Positions 1 through 8,734 are shown, counted from the first letter of the stretch. The stretch is 46,280 nucleotides of DNA from Alphaproteobacteria bacterium (GCA_030066595.1 JASJBI010000006.1:1-46280), one strand, 5' to 3'. Numbers and translations: made by a program. Notes: a model not told the origin generated them from the sequence alone.

Positions 1-20
1 CTCGATCCAGCCCCAGATCC

Positions 21-296
21 ATGACCATCCAGCCCACCTCCTCGCTCCTGCAAGCCATCACCAAATCTGCCCATACCGCGGCGCAGAGGCCGGTTCCGCC
101 CGGGCCGGACCCGGTCCGGCCTACGGCACCCGCACGCCCCGCGGAGGCCTCGGCCGGTGCGTCCAAGGCGCGCGCGGCGGACCCGGCGGAGCTGGCCCGG
201 GCCCAGGACGCCGCGCGGCTGCCCAAGGCGGACCAGACGCCGCCCGCGCCCAGGCCTGATCTGCCGCGCGGCTCGATCATCGACATCCTGGCCTAG
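21..296 (+). CDS. Pro/Ala-rich small protein, unknown function (possibly 5'-partial)
   Basis: The reading frame encodes 91 residues rich in Pro, Ala and Arg, with no membrane segment and no recognisable domain. It ends in a more ordered segment, PRGSIIDILA. There is no convincing ribosome binding site before the ATG at 21, and the frame stays open to the window edge, so the real start may lie upstream. It has the orientation of the NUDIX gene that follows 80 bases later. A low-complexity frame in GC-rich DNA can be fortuitous, so this is a modest call. I do not recognise the family. Confidence 0.4.
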   Translation: MTIQPTSSLLQAITKSAHTAAQRPVPPGPDPVRPTAPARPAEASAGASKARAADPAELARAQDAARLPKADQTPPAPRPDLPRGSIIDILA

Positions 297-377
297 GCCG
301 ACCCGAAGAACCCCGAGCGTTCGGACCGCACCGCAGGCGCGCTTGCCTTGCCTGGGCTTGGGGATCAGATTAGCGCC

Positions 378-920
378 ATGAGCGACCCGAGCGTCCCGCC
401 CGATTTCCGCCGCGCCGTCCCCGACGGCGACAACCGCGAGCGTCTCGTCTGCGAGACCTGCGGCCATATCCAGTACGACAACCCGAAGGTCGTGGTCGGC
501 TCGGTCGCCACCTGGGAGGATCGCATCCTCATGTGCCGGCGTGCGATCGAGCCGCGCAGCGGCTTCTGGACCCTGCCGGCGGGCTATCTGGAGCTCAACG
601 AGACCACCGAGGCGGGCGCCGCTCGTGAGGCCTGGGAGGAGGCGCGGGCGAGGATCGAGATCGTTGGGCTGATGGCGGTCTACAACGTGCCCCGGATCAG
701 CCAGGTGCAGCTCTTTTATCGGGCGCGGCTCTTGTCCGACAAGATCGCGCCCGGCGAGGAAAGCACCGCGGTCGCGCTCTACCGCTGGAACGAGATCCCC
801 TGGGACGACCTAGCCTTTCCCAGCGTGACCTGGGCGCTCGAGCAGCATCGCGAGATCGGCGACACCGAGACCTTCGCGGTGCGCGGCAACCCGCCCGGCG
901 AGACCGGCGACATGCGGTAG
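378..920 (+). CDS. NUDIX hydrolase with N-terminal zinc-ribbon remnant
   Basis: This 180-residue protein is a NUDIX-fold pyrophosphatase, expected to hydrolyse a nucleoside diphosphate linked to another moiety in the cytoplasm. The NUDIX box is intact around residues 71-93: G, five residues, E, then REAWEEA, which supplies the metal-binding glutamates. Before it, a CETCG motif followed by YDNPK resembles the second half of the Nudix_N_2 zinc ribbon. The first Cys pair of that ribbon is absent here. I start at the ATG at 378 because the family begins just before the 'PDGDNRERLVC' region; an in-frame ATG at 348 would add ten atypical residues. The substrate cannot be read from sequence, though relatives act on ADP-ribose, FAD or NADH. 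Confidence 0.9.
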   Translation: MSDPSVPPDFRRAVPDGDNRERLVCETCGHIQYDNPKVVVGSVATWEDRILMCRRAIEPRSGFWTLPAGYLELNETTEAGAAREAWEEARARIEIVGLMAVYNVPRISQVQLFYRARLLSDKIAPGEESTAVALYRWNEIPWDDLAFPSVTWALEQHREIGDTETFAVRGNPPGETGDMR

Positions 921-983
921 AGGCGGCGGCCCCAATCGGGAGAACCACTGCTCACCCTCCAACTTCGTCCTTCGACTGCCCCG

Positions 984-1107
984 CTTCATCTTGAGGAGCG
1001 CCTTTGGCGCGTCTCGAAAGAGAAGCGCGGCGCTCAGGATGAAGGGCTCAGCATGAGGGTGAGCTAACTCAGCGACCCCCTCATCCTGAGCTTGTCGAAG
1101 GATGAGG
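984..1107. repeat. REP-like dispersed inverted repeats between convergent genes
   Basis: The gap between the convergent NUDIX and yciB genes holds two nested inverted repeats. Arms at 984-995 and 1033-1044 pair over 12 bases with one G-U, enclosing a GCGCC/GGCGC hairpin. Arms at 1079-1087 and 1099-1107 (CCTCATCCT/AGGATGAGG) pair perfectly around an 11-base loop containing GAGCTTGTCGA. The same core word recurs near 8762-8825. The 'CCTTCGACAAGCTCAGGATGAGG'-type words are familiar as dispersed extragenic repeats in many Alphaproteobacteria. They may serve as transcript-end structures here. Confidence 0.75.
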
Positions 1108-1173
1108 CTGCCGCCATCAGAAGCCGCAAGGCACTGGCTGCTGTGCGTTCCGCCCGAGCTATCTGGCGACCTG

Positions 1174-1833
1174 CTACTCCGCGGGCTCCTGGGCCTCGGG
1201 CGGCTGGTGCCGGTTGATGAAGGGCATCTGGGAGAGCGCGAAGACGAAGGTCAGCGGCAGGAAGCCGAACACCTTGAAGTTGACCCAGACATCTGTGCTC
1301 ATGGTGCGCCAGACCATCTCGTTGACCATGGCCATGGCGACGAAGAAAAAGGCCCAGCGCAGGGTCAGCCGGCGCCAGCCCTCGTCGGTCAGCTTGAAGG
1401 CCATCTCGAACACGGGCTTCAGGAAGGCGCGCTTAATGGCCAGCCCGCCGAACAGGATCGCGGCGAAGATCGAATAGACGATGGTCGGCTTCATCTTGAT
1501 GAAGGTCTCATCCGCGAGCCAGAGCGTGAGCCCGCCGAAGATCGCGATCACCACCGCGCTGATCAGCGGCACCTTGGGGATGCGCTTGGTGCGCGCCCAG
1601 GAGAAGCCCACGGCGATGGCGGTGGCCACCATGATCACCGCCGTGGCCGTCATGATGTCGGCCATGTAGTAGGCGATGAAAAAGGCGGCCAGTGGCCCCA
1701 TCTCGATCAGGGCCTTAAGGCCGGGGCTCTCAACTCCGGGCGCATCGATTGCGCTAGCCGCACAGGCCGCGCCAGCCGCGCTGGGGTCGGCGGCGGGCTT
1801 GTCAGCGGAAACTTGCTCGGTCGTCGGGTCCAT
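1174..1833 (-). CDS. yciB: YciB/IspZ-family inner membrane septation protein A
   Basis: The protein of about 219 residues has an Ala/Pro-rich N-terminal stretch and then five to six hydrophobic segments starting near GPLAAFFIAYY. Conserved YciB features follow: the ADIMTATAV segment, 'KMKPTIVYSIFAAILFGG', and a C-terminal region with WRTMSTDVWVNFKVFGFLPLT. The family is an inner membrane protein linked to septation and envelope integrity. I favour the ATG at 1833 over a TTG at 1881, because the latter only adds a GC-rich leader abutting the previous gene. It sits downstream of ftsY and the EamA gene on the same strand, as is common in Alphaproteobacteria (ftsY-ispZ neighbourhood). Confidence 0.92.
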   Translation of the reverse strand: MDPTTEQVSADKPAADPSAAGAACAASAIDAPGVESPGLKALIEMGPLAAFFIAYYMADIMTATAVIMVATAIAVGFSWARTKRIPKVPLISAVVIAIFGGLTLWLADETFIKMKPTIVYSIFAAILFGGLAIKRAFLKPVFEMAFKLTDEGWRRLTLRWAFFFVAMAMVNEMVWRTMSTDVWVNFKVFGFLPLTFVFALSQMPFINRHQPPEAQEPAE

Positions 1834-1881
1834 GACGCTGCCTATATAAGGGCACGGGCGGCCCGCCGCCACCCTCGTCAA

Positions 1882-2709
1882 CTAAAGATGCAAAAGCACG
1901 ATGCCGCCCGCGACGACCGCGGCCGCCAGCACCCGGCGCCGGCCGAAGGGCTCGCCCAGAAAAAGCGCACCCATGGCGGCGCCGAACACCACGCTGGTCT
2001 CCCTGAGCGCGGCGATCGGTGCGATCGCCCCGAGGGACAGCGTCCAGACGATCAATCCATAGGAGGTCACCGTCATCAGCCCGGCCAGCACGCCCGGACG
2101 CCAATGGTCCCGCAGGTAAACGCGGGCCTCGCGCCGGGCCAGGAGGAAGGCGCCGGCCGCGAAGGGCGCGCTCATCAGGAAATTGACCCAGGCGACATAG
2201 CCGAGCGCGCTGCCCGCCGCGCGCACGCCCAGCGCATCCGTAATGGTGAAGGCGCCGATGGTCGCGCCGGTGGCGAAGGCGAACAGGATGGCCCGGGGAT
2301 CGCGTCCGGCCCCATGAGTCCGGCCGAGGGCCAGACTGCCGACGCCCAGCGCGATTAGCAGCACGCCCGCCCCCGCGGCCAGGCCCAGCGCCTCGCCTGC
2401 CAGCGGTCCCACCAGGGGGGCGACCAACAGCGGACTCAGCCCCCGGGCGATCGGGTAGACCTGGGACAGATCGCCGAACCGGTAGGCCAGCACCAGGAAG
2501 CTGAAATAGCCCGTGTGGATGATGGCGGAGAGCGCGAGATAGGGCCAACTCTCGGGCGCCGGCGGGACGACGAACGGCGTCAGCGCGAGCCCGCCCAAGG
2601 ACGCGGTGCCGACCACCAGGGCCGGCGTCAGGATGCGATGGGTCTCGCGTCCGCTCGAGGCTTTGAGGATGGCGTTCCAGCTTGCGTGCAGCAGGGCGGC
2701 CAGCAGCAC
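1882..2709 (-). CDS. EamA/DMT-superfamily transporter
   Basis: This 275-residue protein has about ten predicted membrane helices in two five-helix halves, the layout of EamA (drug/metabolite transporter) exporters. The opening LLAALLHASWNAILKA and the second-half motif 'ALRETSVVFGAAMGALFLGEPFG' are typical. The first codon is uncertain. A GTG at 2709 gives the listed start, but the helix may begin a few codons earlier, close to or overlapping the end of ftsY at 2741. It likely shares a transcript with ftsY and yciB. The substrate is unknown; relatives export amino acids, nucleosides or other small metabolites. Confidence 0.88.
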   Translation of the reverse strand: MLLAALLHASWNAILKASSGRETHRILTPALVVGTASLGGLALTPFVVPPAPESWPYLALSAIIHTGYFSFLVLAYRFGDLSQVYPIARGLSPLLVAPLVGPLAGEALGLAAGAGVLLIALGVGSLALGRTHGAGRDPRAILFAFATGATIGAFTITDALGVRAAGSALGYVAWVNFLMSAPFAAGAFLLARREARVYLRDHWRPGVLAGLMTVTSYGLIVWTLSLGAIAPIAALRETSVVFGAAMGALFLGEPFGRRRVLAAAVVAGGIVLLHL

Positions 2710-2740
2710 GATCAGCGTGAGCTGGACCTGGGCCGCGATC

Positions 2741-3811
2741 TCAGCCCTCCAGCCCCATCAGGCTCCTGGCGAAGTCGCGGGCGTCGAAGGGGCGCAGGTC
2801 GTCGGCCCCCTCGCCGACGCCGACGGCGTGCACAGGCAGGCCGAAGCGGTCGGCCAGCGCCACCAGCACGCCGCCGCGGGCGCTGCCGTCGAGCTTGGTC
2901 ACCACCAGGCCGGTGACCTCGGTCATCTCCTGGAAGGTCTGCACCTGGGCGTGCGCGTTCTGGCCGGTGGTCGCGTCCAGCACCAAGAGGCAGCTCTGCG
3001 GCGCGGCGGCATCCAGCTTGCGCAGCACGCGGATGATCTTCTCCAGCTCGGCCATAAGGTCGGCCCGGTTGTGCAGCCGTCCGGCGGTGTCGATCAAGAG
3101 CACGTCCGTGCCCTCGGCCCGGGCCTGCTCCAGCGCGTCGTAGGCGAGCCCGGCGGAGTCCGAACCCTGCTCCCGCGCCAGCACCGGGACGCCGATGCGC
3201 TCGCCCCAGATCTTGAGCTGGTCGATGGCCGCGGCGCGAAAGGTGTCGCCGGCGCAGAGCAGCACCGACTTGCCCTCTTCCTTGAAGACCTTGCCCAGTT
3301 TGCCGATGGTGGTGGTCTTGCCGGTGCCGTTGACGCCGACCACCAGCACCACGTGCGGCTTGGCCGCGGGATCGATCGCCAGGGGCCGGGCCACGGGCGT
3401 GAGGAGACCGGCGACGTCTTCGGCCAGCGCCTCGCGCACCTCCGTGCTGGTGACGTCCTTGTCGAACTTGCTCCGGCCCAGGTTCGAGACCAGGCGCGCG
3501 GCCGTGGCCGGGCCCAGATCGGCGGTGATCAGCACCTCTTCGAGCTGTTCCAGCGCGATGTCGTCGAGCCGCCTGCGGGTGACCGCCCGCACGAGCCGCT
3601 GGCCCAGCCCCGCCTTGCGCTCCGGTTCCGGTGCCGCCGGTTCGGCCGGCACCTCGGCGGGCGCTTCCTCCGCGCCGCCCTCGATCACCTCGTCGATGCC
3701 GTGGGTGATCTTGTCCTGGGACTTGCCGAGCCCGGCCTTCAGGCGGGCGAACCAGCCCTTGCGGTCTTCGGCTGCGGACTCGGAGGCCTCGGACCTGTTC
3801 TTCCCGAACAT
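2741..3811 (-). CDS. ftsY: Signal recognition particle receptor FtsY
   Basis: FtsY is the SRP receptor GTPase that docks ribosome-Ffh complexes at the inner membrane. The 356 residues comprise a short acidic, Ala/Pro/Glu-rich A region (to about residue 65), a helical N domain and the G domain. GTPase motifs are intact: the P-loop GVNGTGKTT near residue 158, DTFRAAA, DTAGR and TKLDGSARGG. Its start codon shares a base with the mtaB stop (TGATG at 3809-3813), implying translational coupling. The A domain is much shorter than in E. coli, which is usual in Alphaproteobacteria. Its partner ffh lies 5 kb away on the opposite strand. Confidence 0.98.
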   Translation of the reverse strand: MFGKNRSEASESAAEDRKGWFARLKAGLGKSQDKITHGIDEVIEGGAEEAPAEVPAEPAAPEPERKAGLGQRLVRAVTRRRLDDIALEQLEEVLITADLGPATAARLVSNLGRSKFDKDVTSTEVREALAEDVAGLLTPVARPLAIDPAAKPHVVLVVGVNGTGKTTTIGKLGKVFKEEGKSVLLCAGDTFRAAAIDQLKIWGERIGVPVLAREQGSDSAGLAYDALEQARAEGTDVLLIDTAGRLHNRADLMAELEKIIRVLRKLDAAAPQSCLLVLDATTGQNAHAQVQTFQEMTEVTGLVVTKLDGSARGGVLVALADRFGLPVHAVGVGEGADDLRPFDARDFARSLMGLEG

Positions 3812-5055
3812 CAGGCGGCGCGGGCCAGGAGCTGGCGGCCGGTCGTGCCGGTGACTTCGATCGGGACGACGTCGCCTGGCTCGGCTCGCCCGTCGAGCTG
3901 GGCCATGGCGAACGGGTCGGTGCGCGCGGTGGTCTCGGTCTCGACCAGCGCCGGGACGGTGCGCCCCACCTGCGTCGCCAGGTACAGCGCCACGGCGGCC
4001 TCGCCTGCCGCCCGCAGGCGCGCGGCCCGTTCCTTGCGCACCCGTCCGTCGACCTGCGGCATGCGCGCGGCCGGCGTGCCGCGGCGGGCCGAATAGGGAA
4101 AGACGTGCAGCCAGACGAGCCCGCAGTCCGCCACCAGGCGCAGCGTGCTCTCGAACATCGCCTCGGTCTCGGTCGGGAAGCCAGCGATCAGGTCGGCGCC
4201 GAGCACGACGTCGGGGCGCAGCCGGCGCACCCGGTCGCAGAATTCGACCGCCTGGGCCCGGCTGTGCCGGCGCTTCATGCGCTTCAGGATCACGTCGTCG
4301 CCCGCCTGCAGCGAGAGGTGCAGATGCGGCATGAGCCGCGGCTCCGAGGCGATCAGGTCCAGCAGCGCCGGGTCCACCTCGGCCACGTCGATGGAGCTGA
4401 GCCGCAGGCGTTCCAGCTCCGGCACCTGGGCCAAAAGCCGGCGGATGGTCTGGCCGAGCGTCGGCCGGCCGGGCAAGTCCTTGCCGTAATCGGTGATGTC
4501 GACCCCCGTCAGCACGACCTCGCGGTAGCCGTTCGCGGCCAGCTCCCGGACCTGCTCGACGATGCGTCCCAGCGGCACCGAGCGGCTGTTGCCGCGGCCG
4601 AACGGAATGACGCAGAAGGTGCAGCGGTGGTCGCAGCCGTTCTGCACCTGGACGAAGGCGCGGGCGCGGCCTTCCAGCCCGGTGATCAGATGGCCGGCGG
4701 TCTCGCGCACCGACATGATGTCGTTGACGACCACGTCTTCGGTGGCCTCGGGCCGCCAGTTGCGGGCGACCAGCTTGTCCTCGTTGCCGAGCACCTGGTC
4801 AACCTCGGGCATGGCCGCGTAGGCGGCCGGATCGATCTGCGCCGCGCAGCCGGTGACGATGATGCGGGCCTCGGGCCGCGCGCGCCGGGCCTTGCGGATG
4901 GCCTGGCGCGCCTGGCGCTCGGCCTCCCCGGTCACGGCGCAGGTGTTGACGATGACCGCGTCGGCGAGCCCGGCCGCGCCGGCGAGCCCGCGCATGACCT
5001 CGGACTCGTACGCATTGAGGCGGCAGCCGAAGGTGATGACCTCGGGCGCGCTCAC
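3811..5055 (-). CDS. mtaB: tRNA t6A37 methylthiotransferase MtaB
   Basis: MtaB is a radical SAM enzyme that converts N6-threonylcarbamoyladenosine-37 of tRNA to its 2-methylthio form. In this 414-residue protein the N-terminal iron-sulfur cysteines are at about C11, C39 and C70 (FGCRLN, VNTCAVT, TGCAAQ). The radical SAM motif CDHRCTFC is at C141, C145 and C148. A TRAM-like C-terminal region follows. I place the start at the GTG at 5055 because GTGA there overlaps the dapF stop by four bases and the family begins with the short 'EVITFGCRLN' strand. It forms a coupled unit dapF-mtaB-ftsY. Confidence 0.96.
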   Translation of the reverse strand: MSAPEVITFGCRLNAYESEVMRGLAGAAGLADAVIVNTCAVTGEAERQARQAIRKARRARPEARIIVTGCAAQIDPAAYAAMPEVDQVLGNEDKLVARNWRPEATEDVVVNDIMSVRETAGHLITGLEGRARAFVQVQNGCDHRCTFCVIPFGRGNSRSVPLGRIVEQVRELAANGYREVVLTGVDITDYGKDLPGRPTLGQTIRRLLAQVPELERLRLSSIDVAEVDPALLDLIASEPRLMPHLHLSLQAGDDVILKRMKRRHSRAQAVEFCDRVRRLRPDVVLGADLIAGFPTETEAMFESTLRLVADCGLVWLHVFPYSARRGTPAARMPQVDGRVRKERAARLRAAGEAAVALYLATQVGRTVPALVETETTARTDPFAMAQLDGRAEPGDVVPIEVTGTTGRQLLARAA

Positions 5056-5897
5056 GATCCCGCTCCGTTCAGGAGCGCGGCGTCCAGCACGCCGTCGAAG
5101 CTCCGCGTCACCGGACCGGTCATCAGCACATGGCCGTCCTCGAGCCACTCGATCTCGAGCGCGCCCCCGTCCACGGCGACGGTCGCCCGGCGCTCCGTGA
5201 GATTGCGCCGGGCGGCGGCGACCAGCGCGGCGCAGGCGCCCGAGCCGCAGGCGCGGGTGATGCCGACGCCCCGCTCCCAGACGCGGAGACGCAGGCGGTC
5301 GGGCGCGATCACCTGGGCGACGCCGATATTGGCGCGCTGCGGGAAGAGCGCATGGCGCTCGAGCCTGGGCCCCAGCTTGGCGAGCGCAACCGCCTCGGCG
5401 TCGTCGACGAAGAACACCGCGTGCGGGTTGCCCATGTTGACCCCGACCGGATCGGCGAGCGGACCCTCGGAGAGCGGCAGATGCAGCGTGTCGCAGGCCT
5501 CGGCCAGGGGGATCTCGTCCCAGTCGTACCGGGCCGGCCCCATGTCCACGGCGATCAGGCCGTCGCCGCGCGCGTCCGCGTCCAGAAGCCCGGCCTCGGT
5601 CTCGAGCACGACATGGTCCTTGCCGCTCTCGGCCATGAGCAGCGCGGCGACGCAGCGGGTGCCGTTGCCGCAGGCGGCCGATTCGCTCCCGTCCGTGTTG
5701 AGAAAGCGCAGAAAGGCGTCGGCCAGGCCGGTCTCGGCCGGCTGAATCAAGATGAGCTGGTCGAAGCCCACGCCGGTGTGCCGGTCGCCGATGGCCCGGG
5801 CCGCGGCCGGCGAGACCTCGAGCGGGCGCGCGCGGCCGTCGAGGACGACGAAGTCGTTCCCGAGCCCGTGCATCTTGATGAATGGCTGCCCGCTCAT
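5052..5897 (-). CDS. dapF: Diaminopimelate epimerase DapF
   Basis: DapF interconverts LL- and meso-diaminopimelate, the last shared step toward lysine and peptidoglycan. The 281-residue length fits the family. Both catalytic cysteines are visible: C76 in DGSESAACGNG and C217 in GVGITRACGSG. FIKMHGLGNDF at the N terminus is a family signature and fixes the start. It is the first gene of the dapF-mtaB-ftsY unit, with a four-base overlap at its 3' end. About 30 kb away, asd supplies an earlier step of the same pathway. Confidence 0.98.
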   Translation of the reverse strand: MSGQPFIKMHGLGNDFVVLDGRARPLEVSPAAARAIGDRHTGVGFDQLILIQPAETGLADAFLRFLNTDGSESAACGNGTRCVAALLMAESGKDHVVLETEAGLLDADARGDGLIAVDMGPARYDWDEIPLAEACDTLHLPLSEGPLADPVGVNMGNPHAVFFVDDAEAVALAKLGPRLERHALFPQRANIGVAQVIAPDRLRLRVWERGVGITRACGSGACAALVAAARRNLTERRATVAVDGGALEIEWLEDGHVLMTGPVTRSFDGVLDAALLNGAGS

Positions 5898-6024
5898 GCT
5901 GGCGGTTATATGGCGCGGGCGGTGCGCAAGTCCAACCGTTTCCTGGGGTTAGCGTCCGACCAGCAACGTGGCCAGCGCCTTCGCACTGGGCGCCGGCGAT
6001 GCGAGGACTGCGAGGACAACGGGC

Positions 6025-7524
6025 TCACAGCACGTCCGCGAACATGGTCTTGTAGTGCCGGTACCAATCGCTCTGAAAGCGCTCGTCCGGATCGTACTTT
6101 CGTTTCAGTCGCAGGAACTCGACGAACTGCGGATGGCAGCGCATGATCTGATCCCGGCGCGCCCAGCGGTGATAGGTGAGGTAGTAGCTGCCGTTGTGCC
6201 TGAGGGCGCGGTCGATCAGCCGCTGGAAATCGGTCGCCGCCTTGGCCAGCCCCTCGGCGGTGTGCGGGATGTGCAGATTGAAGATCACGCAGGCATAGGG
6301 CTGTTTCGCCCAGGCGAGAAAGCTCTCGCTGTCCCGCTCGATCAGGCGGATGGTGCCGTAGATGAAGGCGACCTCGTGGGACAGGAAATCCTGCCGGACC
6401 TGGTCCATGAAGTTCGCAAGCGCCGGCCGCGGCACGTAGATCTCGCTGATCATCTCCGTCGCGGGAACGGCGGCATCCATCGCTCGATCAAGGACCCGAT
6501 GGTAGTCGTCGACGTAAACGCTCATCTGGTGGGTGTCGGACCAGTAGGTCTGACCGGACGTTGACATGTAGTACCGGGAGTAGAACTCGAACGCTTGGCG
6601 CCGGTCGGTGTGCGCGAGCGTCAGAAGCTTGATCCAGTCCGCCTCCGACAGCGCCGCCTGCCCCTCGGGAATGGGCGTGGCGGGATCGACCGGCCGGTAG
6701 CAGGAAAAGACGCCCTGGCGCAGGAACCCCTGGGAGGTCTCGTCCGTCGAGAACTGGAAGTCGCCATAGGTAAAGCCGGCGGCAATGCGATCCTCGAAGG
6801 CCGGCATGAGGTCGTCGATCTCAATGATCTCGACGATGCGGCGCAGCTTGGTGCGGGGTGCGAGACGCAGCTTCACCGAGGCGATCGCGCCGAACAGGCC
6901 GTAGCCGCCGATGGCCAGGCGGAAGAGCTCGGCGTTCTCCGTCCGGCTGCAGGTCCTTGCGCGTCCGGTCGCATCGATCAGGACGAAGGACTCCACGTCC
7001 TGGATGAAGGGTTTCATATTGAGGCCGCGGCCGTGCACATTGGCCGCCAGCGCCCCGCCGATGCTCAAGCGGTCGGCGCCGGTCTGCTTTTGCACGATGC
7101 CCCAGGGCCGGGCGCTGCCCCGTTGGCTCGCGAGCAGATAGCCGACAAGCGCGGGCCACTGGATGCCCGCCTCGACTTCGACCACACCGTTCTCCTGGTC
7201 GAAATCGAGCACGCGGGTCATGGCGTTCATGTCCAACAAAGTGGCGTCCTGGCCGAACTGCTGGCCGCCCATGGCGTGACCGCCGCCAGCGATGCTGATC
7301 GCCGCGTCGTCCCGGCGCGCCTCGCGTATGGCGGCCCGAAGATCCTCCGTCGATCGCGGTCGGACGATCCGGCGAACCTGCGTCGGATTAAGCTTGCTGT
7401 GAATGTCGTTGACCCAGATGCGGGCCTGTTCCGCAGCGCGCGGGCCGGAGCCGATCGGCCAGGCGAGCGAGGCGGGAAGCGTGGCAAGCAGCCGCAGCAG
7501 AGTCCGGCGGTCCATCGCGATCAT
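6025..7524 (-). CDS. Secreted FAD-linked oxidase, VAO/PCMH family with lactone-oxidase-like C terminus
   Basis: The 499-residue protein begins with a twin-Arg segment (MDRRTLLRLLATLPASLAWP) that looks like a Tat or Sec leader, suggesting export. It continues with a PCMH-type FAD-binding domain: IVRPRSTEDL, then AGGGHAMGGQ near residue 83. That histidine occupies the position used for covalent flavin attachment in alditol and lactone oxidases. The segment GGALAANVHGRG follows. The C-terminal part resembles the D-arabinono-lactone/alditol oxidase type. I start at 7524 because the twin-Arg leader follows directly; the frame extends to 7632 but that stretch is unlike a leader. The substrate is probably a polyol, sugar lactone or aromatic alcohol; this is inference. 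Confidence 0.82.
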   Translation of the reverse strand: MIAMDRRTLLRLLATLPASLAWPIGSGPRAAEQARIWVNDIHSKLNPTQVRRIVRPRSTEDLRAAIREARRDDAAISIAGGGHAMGGQQFGQDATLLDMNAMTRVLDFDQENGVVEVEAGIQWPALVGYLLASQRGSARPWGIVQKQTGADRLSIGGALAANVHGRGLNMKPFIQDVESFVLIDATGRARTCSRTENAELFRLAIGGYGLFGAIASVKLRLAPRTKLRRIVEIIEIDDLMPAFEDRIAAGFTYGDFQFSTDETSQGFLRQGVFSCYRPVDPATPIPEGQAALSEADWIKLLTLAHTDRRQAFEFYSRYYMSTSGQTYWSDTHQMSVYVDDYHRVLDRAMDAAVPATEMISEIYVPRPALANFMDQVRQDFLSHEVAFIYGTIRLIERDSESFLAWAKQPYACVIFNLHIPHTAEGLAKAATDFQRLIDRALRHNGSYYLTYHRWARRDQIMRCHPQFVEFLRLKRKYDPDERFQSDWYRHYKTMFADVL

Positions 7525-7776
7525 GGGGCTGACGCTACAGGTTGGATGTTGGGAGGCATGCGCGTGCGCGCGGCGGTGACGCGCTCTGAATGCGGCGACG
7601 TCATGAGCTCCGTGTTGCTCACGCCGCACCAAACATCGGCATTGAGACCGCGTAATACGAAGGGCTGGACTTGAGTTTCGCCAAAGTCGCGCCGCAATTG
7701 TCAGAAAACATATCAGGTAGCGTCAGTACGCCATGAATACGAGCAAAAGATGAAGATTTGCCGAGCGAGGTATTCA
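7525..7776. other. Divergent intergenic region, no gene
   Basis: About 250 bases separate the start codons of the oxidase (leftward) and the lipoprotein (rightward). The right half is markedly richer in A+T than its surroundings (around 7690-7760), as expected for promoters of the two divergent genes. I could not place confident -35/-10 pairs or a palindromic operator. Confidence 0.4.
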
Positions 7777-8568
7777 ATGAAGTCCCCCCACTCAAAGATC
7801 TTGGCGATAGCCCTGACACTTGGGCTGGCCGCGTGCCAGACCGGTCCGCAATGGAGCTCGGGCCGCGCCTACATTGAAAAGTACGAGCAGGCCGCCGGCA
7901 CGCGCACGGTCGGCATGGACGCGGAAATCCGCAAAGCGGCCAATGTCGAGCCGAGCCTCAAGTTCCCAGCGCGCATCGGTCTCGCCCGGATCGAGCGTGG
8001 CCGGCTCACTGGCATTCCGCCGCAAGAGGCAGATGCCTGGCTCGCGCTGGCCAAGCGGCTCGGGCCCGCCTTCGGCGACTTCGTCCCGATTTCACCTTTG
8101 GTCGTCGGGCTCGCCAGCGCCGATAGGTCTCCCCCTCGGCCCAGCTATCGAAACTACGAAGTGTCCCGGGTGCGGCAAGTGGTGCAGGACATCCGCCTCG
8201 GTGCGGCGCGCCAGCATGTGGACGTGATCCTGATCTACGAGCTCTACAGCACGGGGGCGGACAGGGCCACGGTCCTGTCGGTCGCCGATCTGACCATCGT
8301 CGGCGCCTTCCTGATGCCGAGCCGCGCGCTCGAGGCGCGGGGCATCGCCCAGGCCGCGCTGATCGACGTGCGGGACGGCTACCACTATGGCAGCACCCAG
8401 GCCGTGGTCACGGATGCCGATTTCGTGCCCAATGTGGGCTCCTCGGACCGGCGCGGGGAGCTGGAACACGATGCCCGGACGGCCGCGGCCGTGGCGCTCA
8501 CGGACAAGGTCGAGGATCTGGCGCATGGTCTCTACAGACGAGTTCAGCAAGCGCAATCAACGCGGTAG
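7777..8568 (+). CDS. Predicted lipoprotein, possibly rhombotarget-lipoprotein-like
   Basis: The frame encodes 263 residues starting with a lipoprotein leader: basic MKSPHSK, a hydrophobic core, then the lipobox LAAC with Cys near residue 20. The mature part carries 'PARIGLARI', 'RQHVDVILIYELY', 'ADLTIVGAFLMPSR' and 'AALIDVRDGYHYG'. The order (a strand with a variable loop, a VDV(I/V) segment, TIVGA(F/Y)L(M/I)P, then a DV..G.) recalls the rhombotarget lipoprotein family, but this is from memory and weak. No rhombosortase or GlyGly-CTERM partner is visible nearby. The ATG at 7777 is chosen for the leader; an in-frame ATG at 7750 would place it too deep. It probably sits in the outer membrane. 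Confidence 0.78.
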   Translation: MKSPHSKILAIALTLGLAACQTGPQWSSGRAYIEKYEQAAGTRTVGMDAEIRKAANVEPSLKFPARIGLARIERGRLTGIPPQEADAWLALAKRLGPAFGDFVPISPLVVGLASADRSPPRPSYRNYEVSRVRQVVQDIRLGAARQHVDVILIYELYSTGADRATVLSVADLTIVGAFLMPSRALEARGIAQAALIDVRDGYHYGSTQAVVTDADFVPNVGSSDRRGELEHDARTAAAVALTDKVEDLAHGLYRRVQQAQSTR

Positions 8569-8677
8569 GATCAGGCGCCTGATCGCGGATTTCCCGGATG
8601 TCCGGCCGGCGAATGCCCGCGCCCGGCCTTGACAGCCGGCACCGGTAACCCTAGGTTCCGGCTCAATTCTGGGCTTT

Positions 8678-8734
8678 GCGAGTCCTCCCGCTCCCGAGGG
8701 GGCCCGCCCGTCCGCGAGGATTCGCGCACGGGCG
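8678..8734. other. Competing hairpins upstream of ffh
   Basis: Two mutually exclusive stems can be drawn here. Stem A pairs 8678-8687 with 8716-8725 (ten pairs, one G-U). Stem B pairs 8705-8711 with 8728-8734 and 8713-8716 with 8723-8726 around an AGGATT loop, with one C-C mismatch. They share bases 8716-8725, so only one can form. There is no T-run after stem B. It could be a terminator for the lipoprotein gene or a leader of ffh. I see no reading frame or known RNA family signature in it. Confidence 0.35.

Noticed and set aside
1102..2358. A 418-codon plus-strand frame across yciB and the EamA gene
   Set aside because: It is the complement of two membrane protein genes and reads as a His/Asp/Arg/Gly-rich mirror sequence.
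2606..5745. Long plus-strand frames opposite ftsY, mtaB and dapF
   Set aside because: All three minus-strand genes have complete catalytic motifs; the opposite frames do not.
7777..8568. Full rhombosortase/rhombotarget system
   Set aside because: Only the lipoprotein shows a faint resemblance; no rhombosortase protease or C-terminal sorting motif is found nearby.
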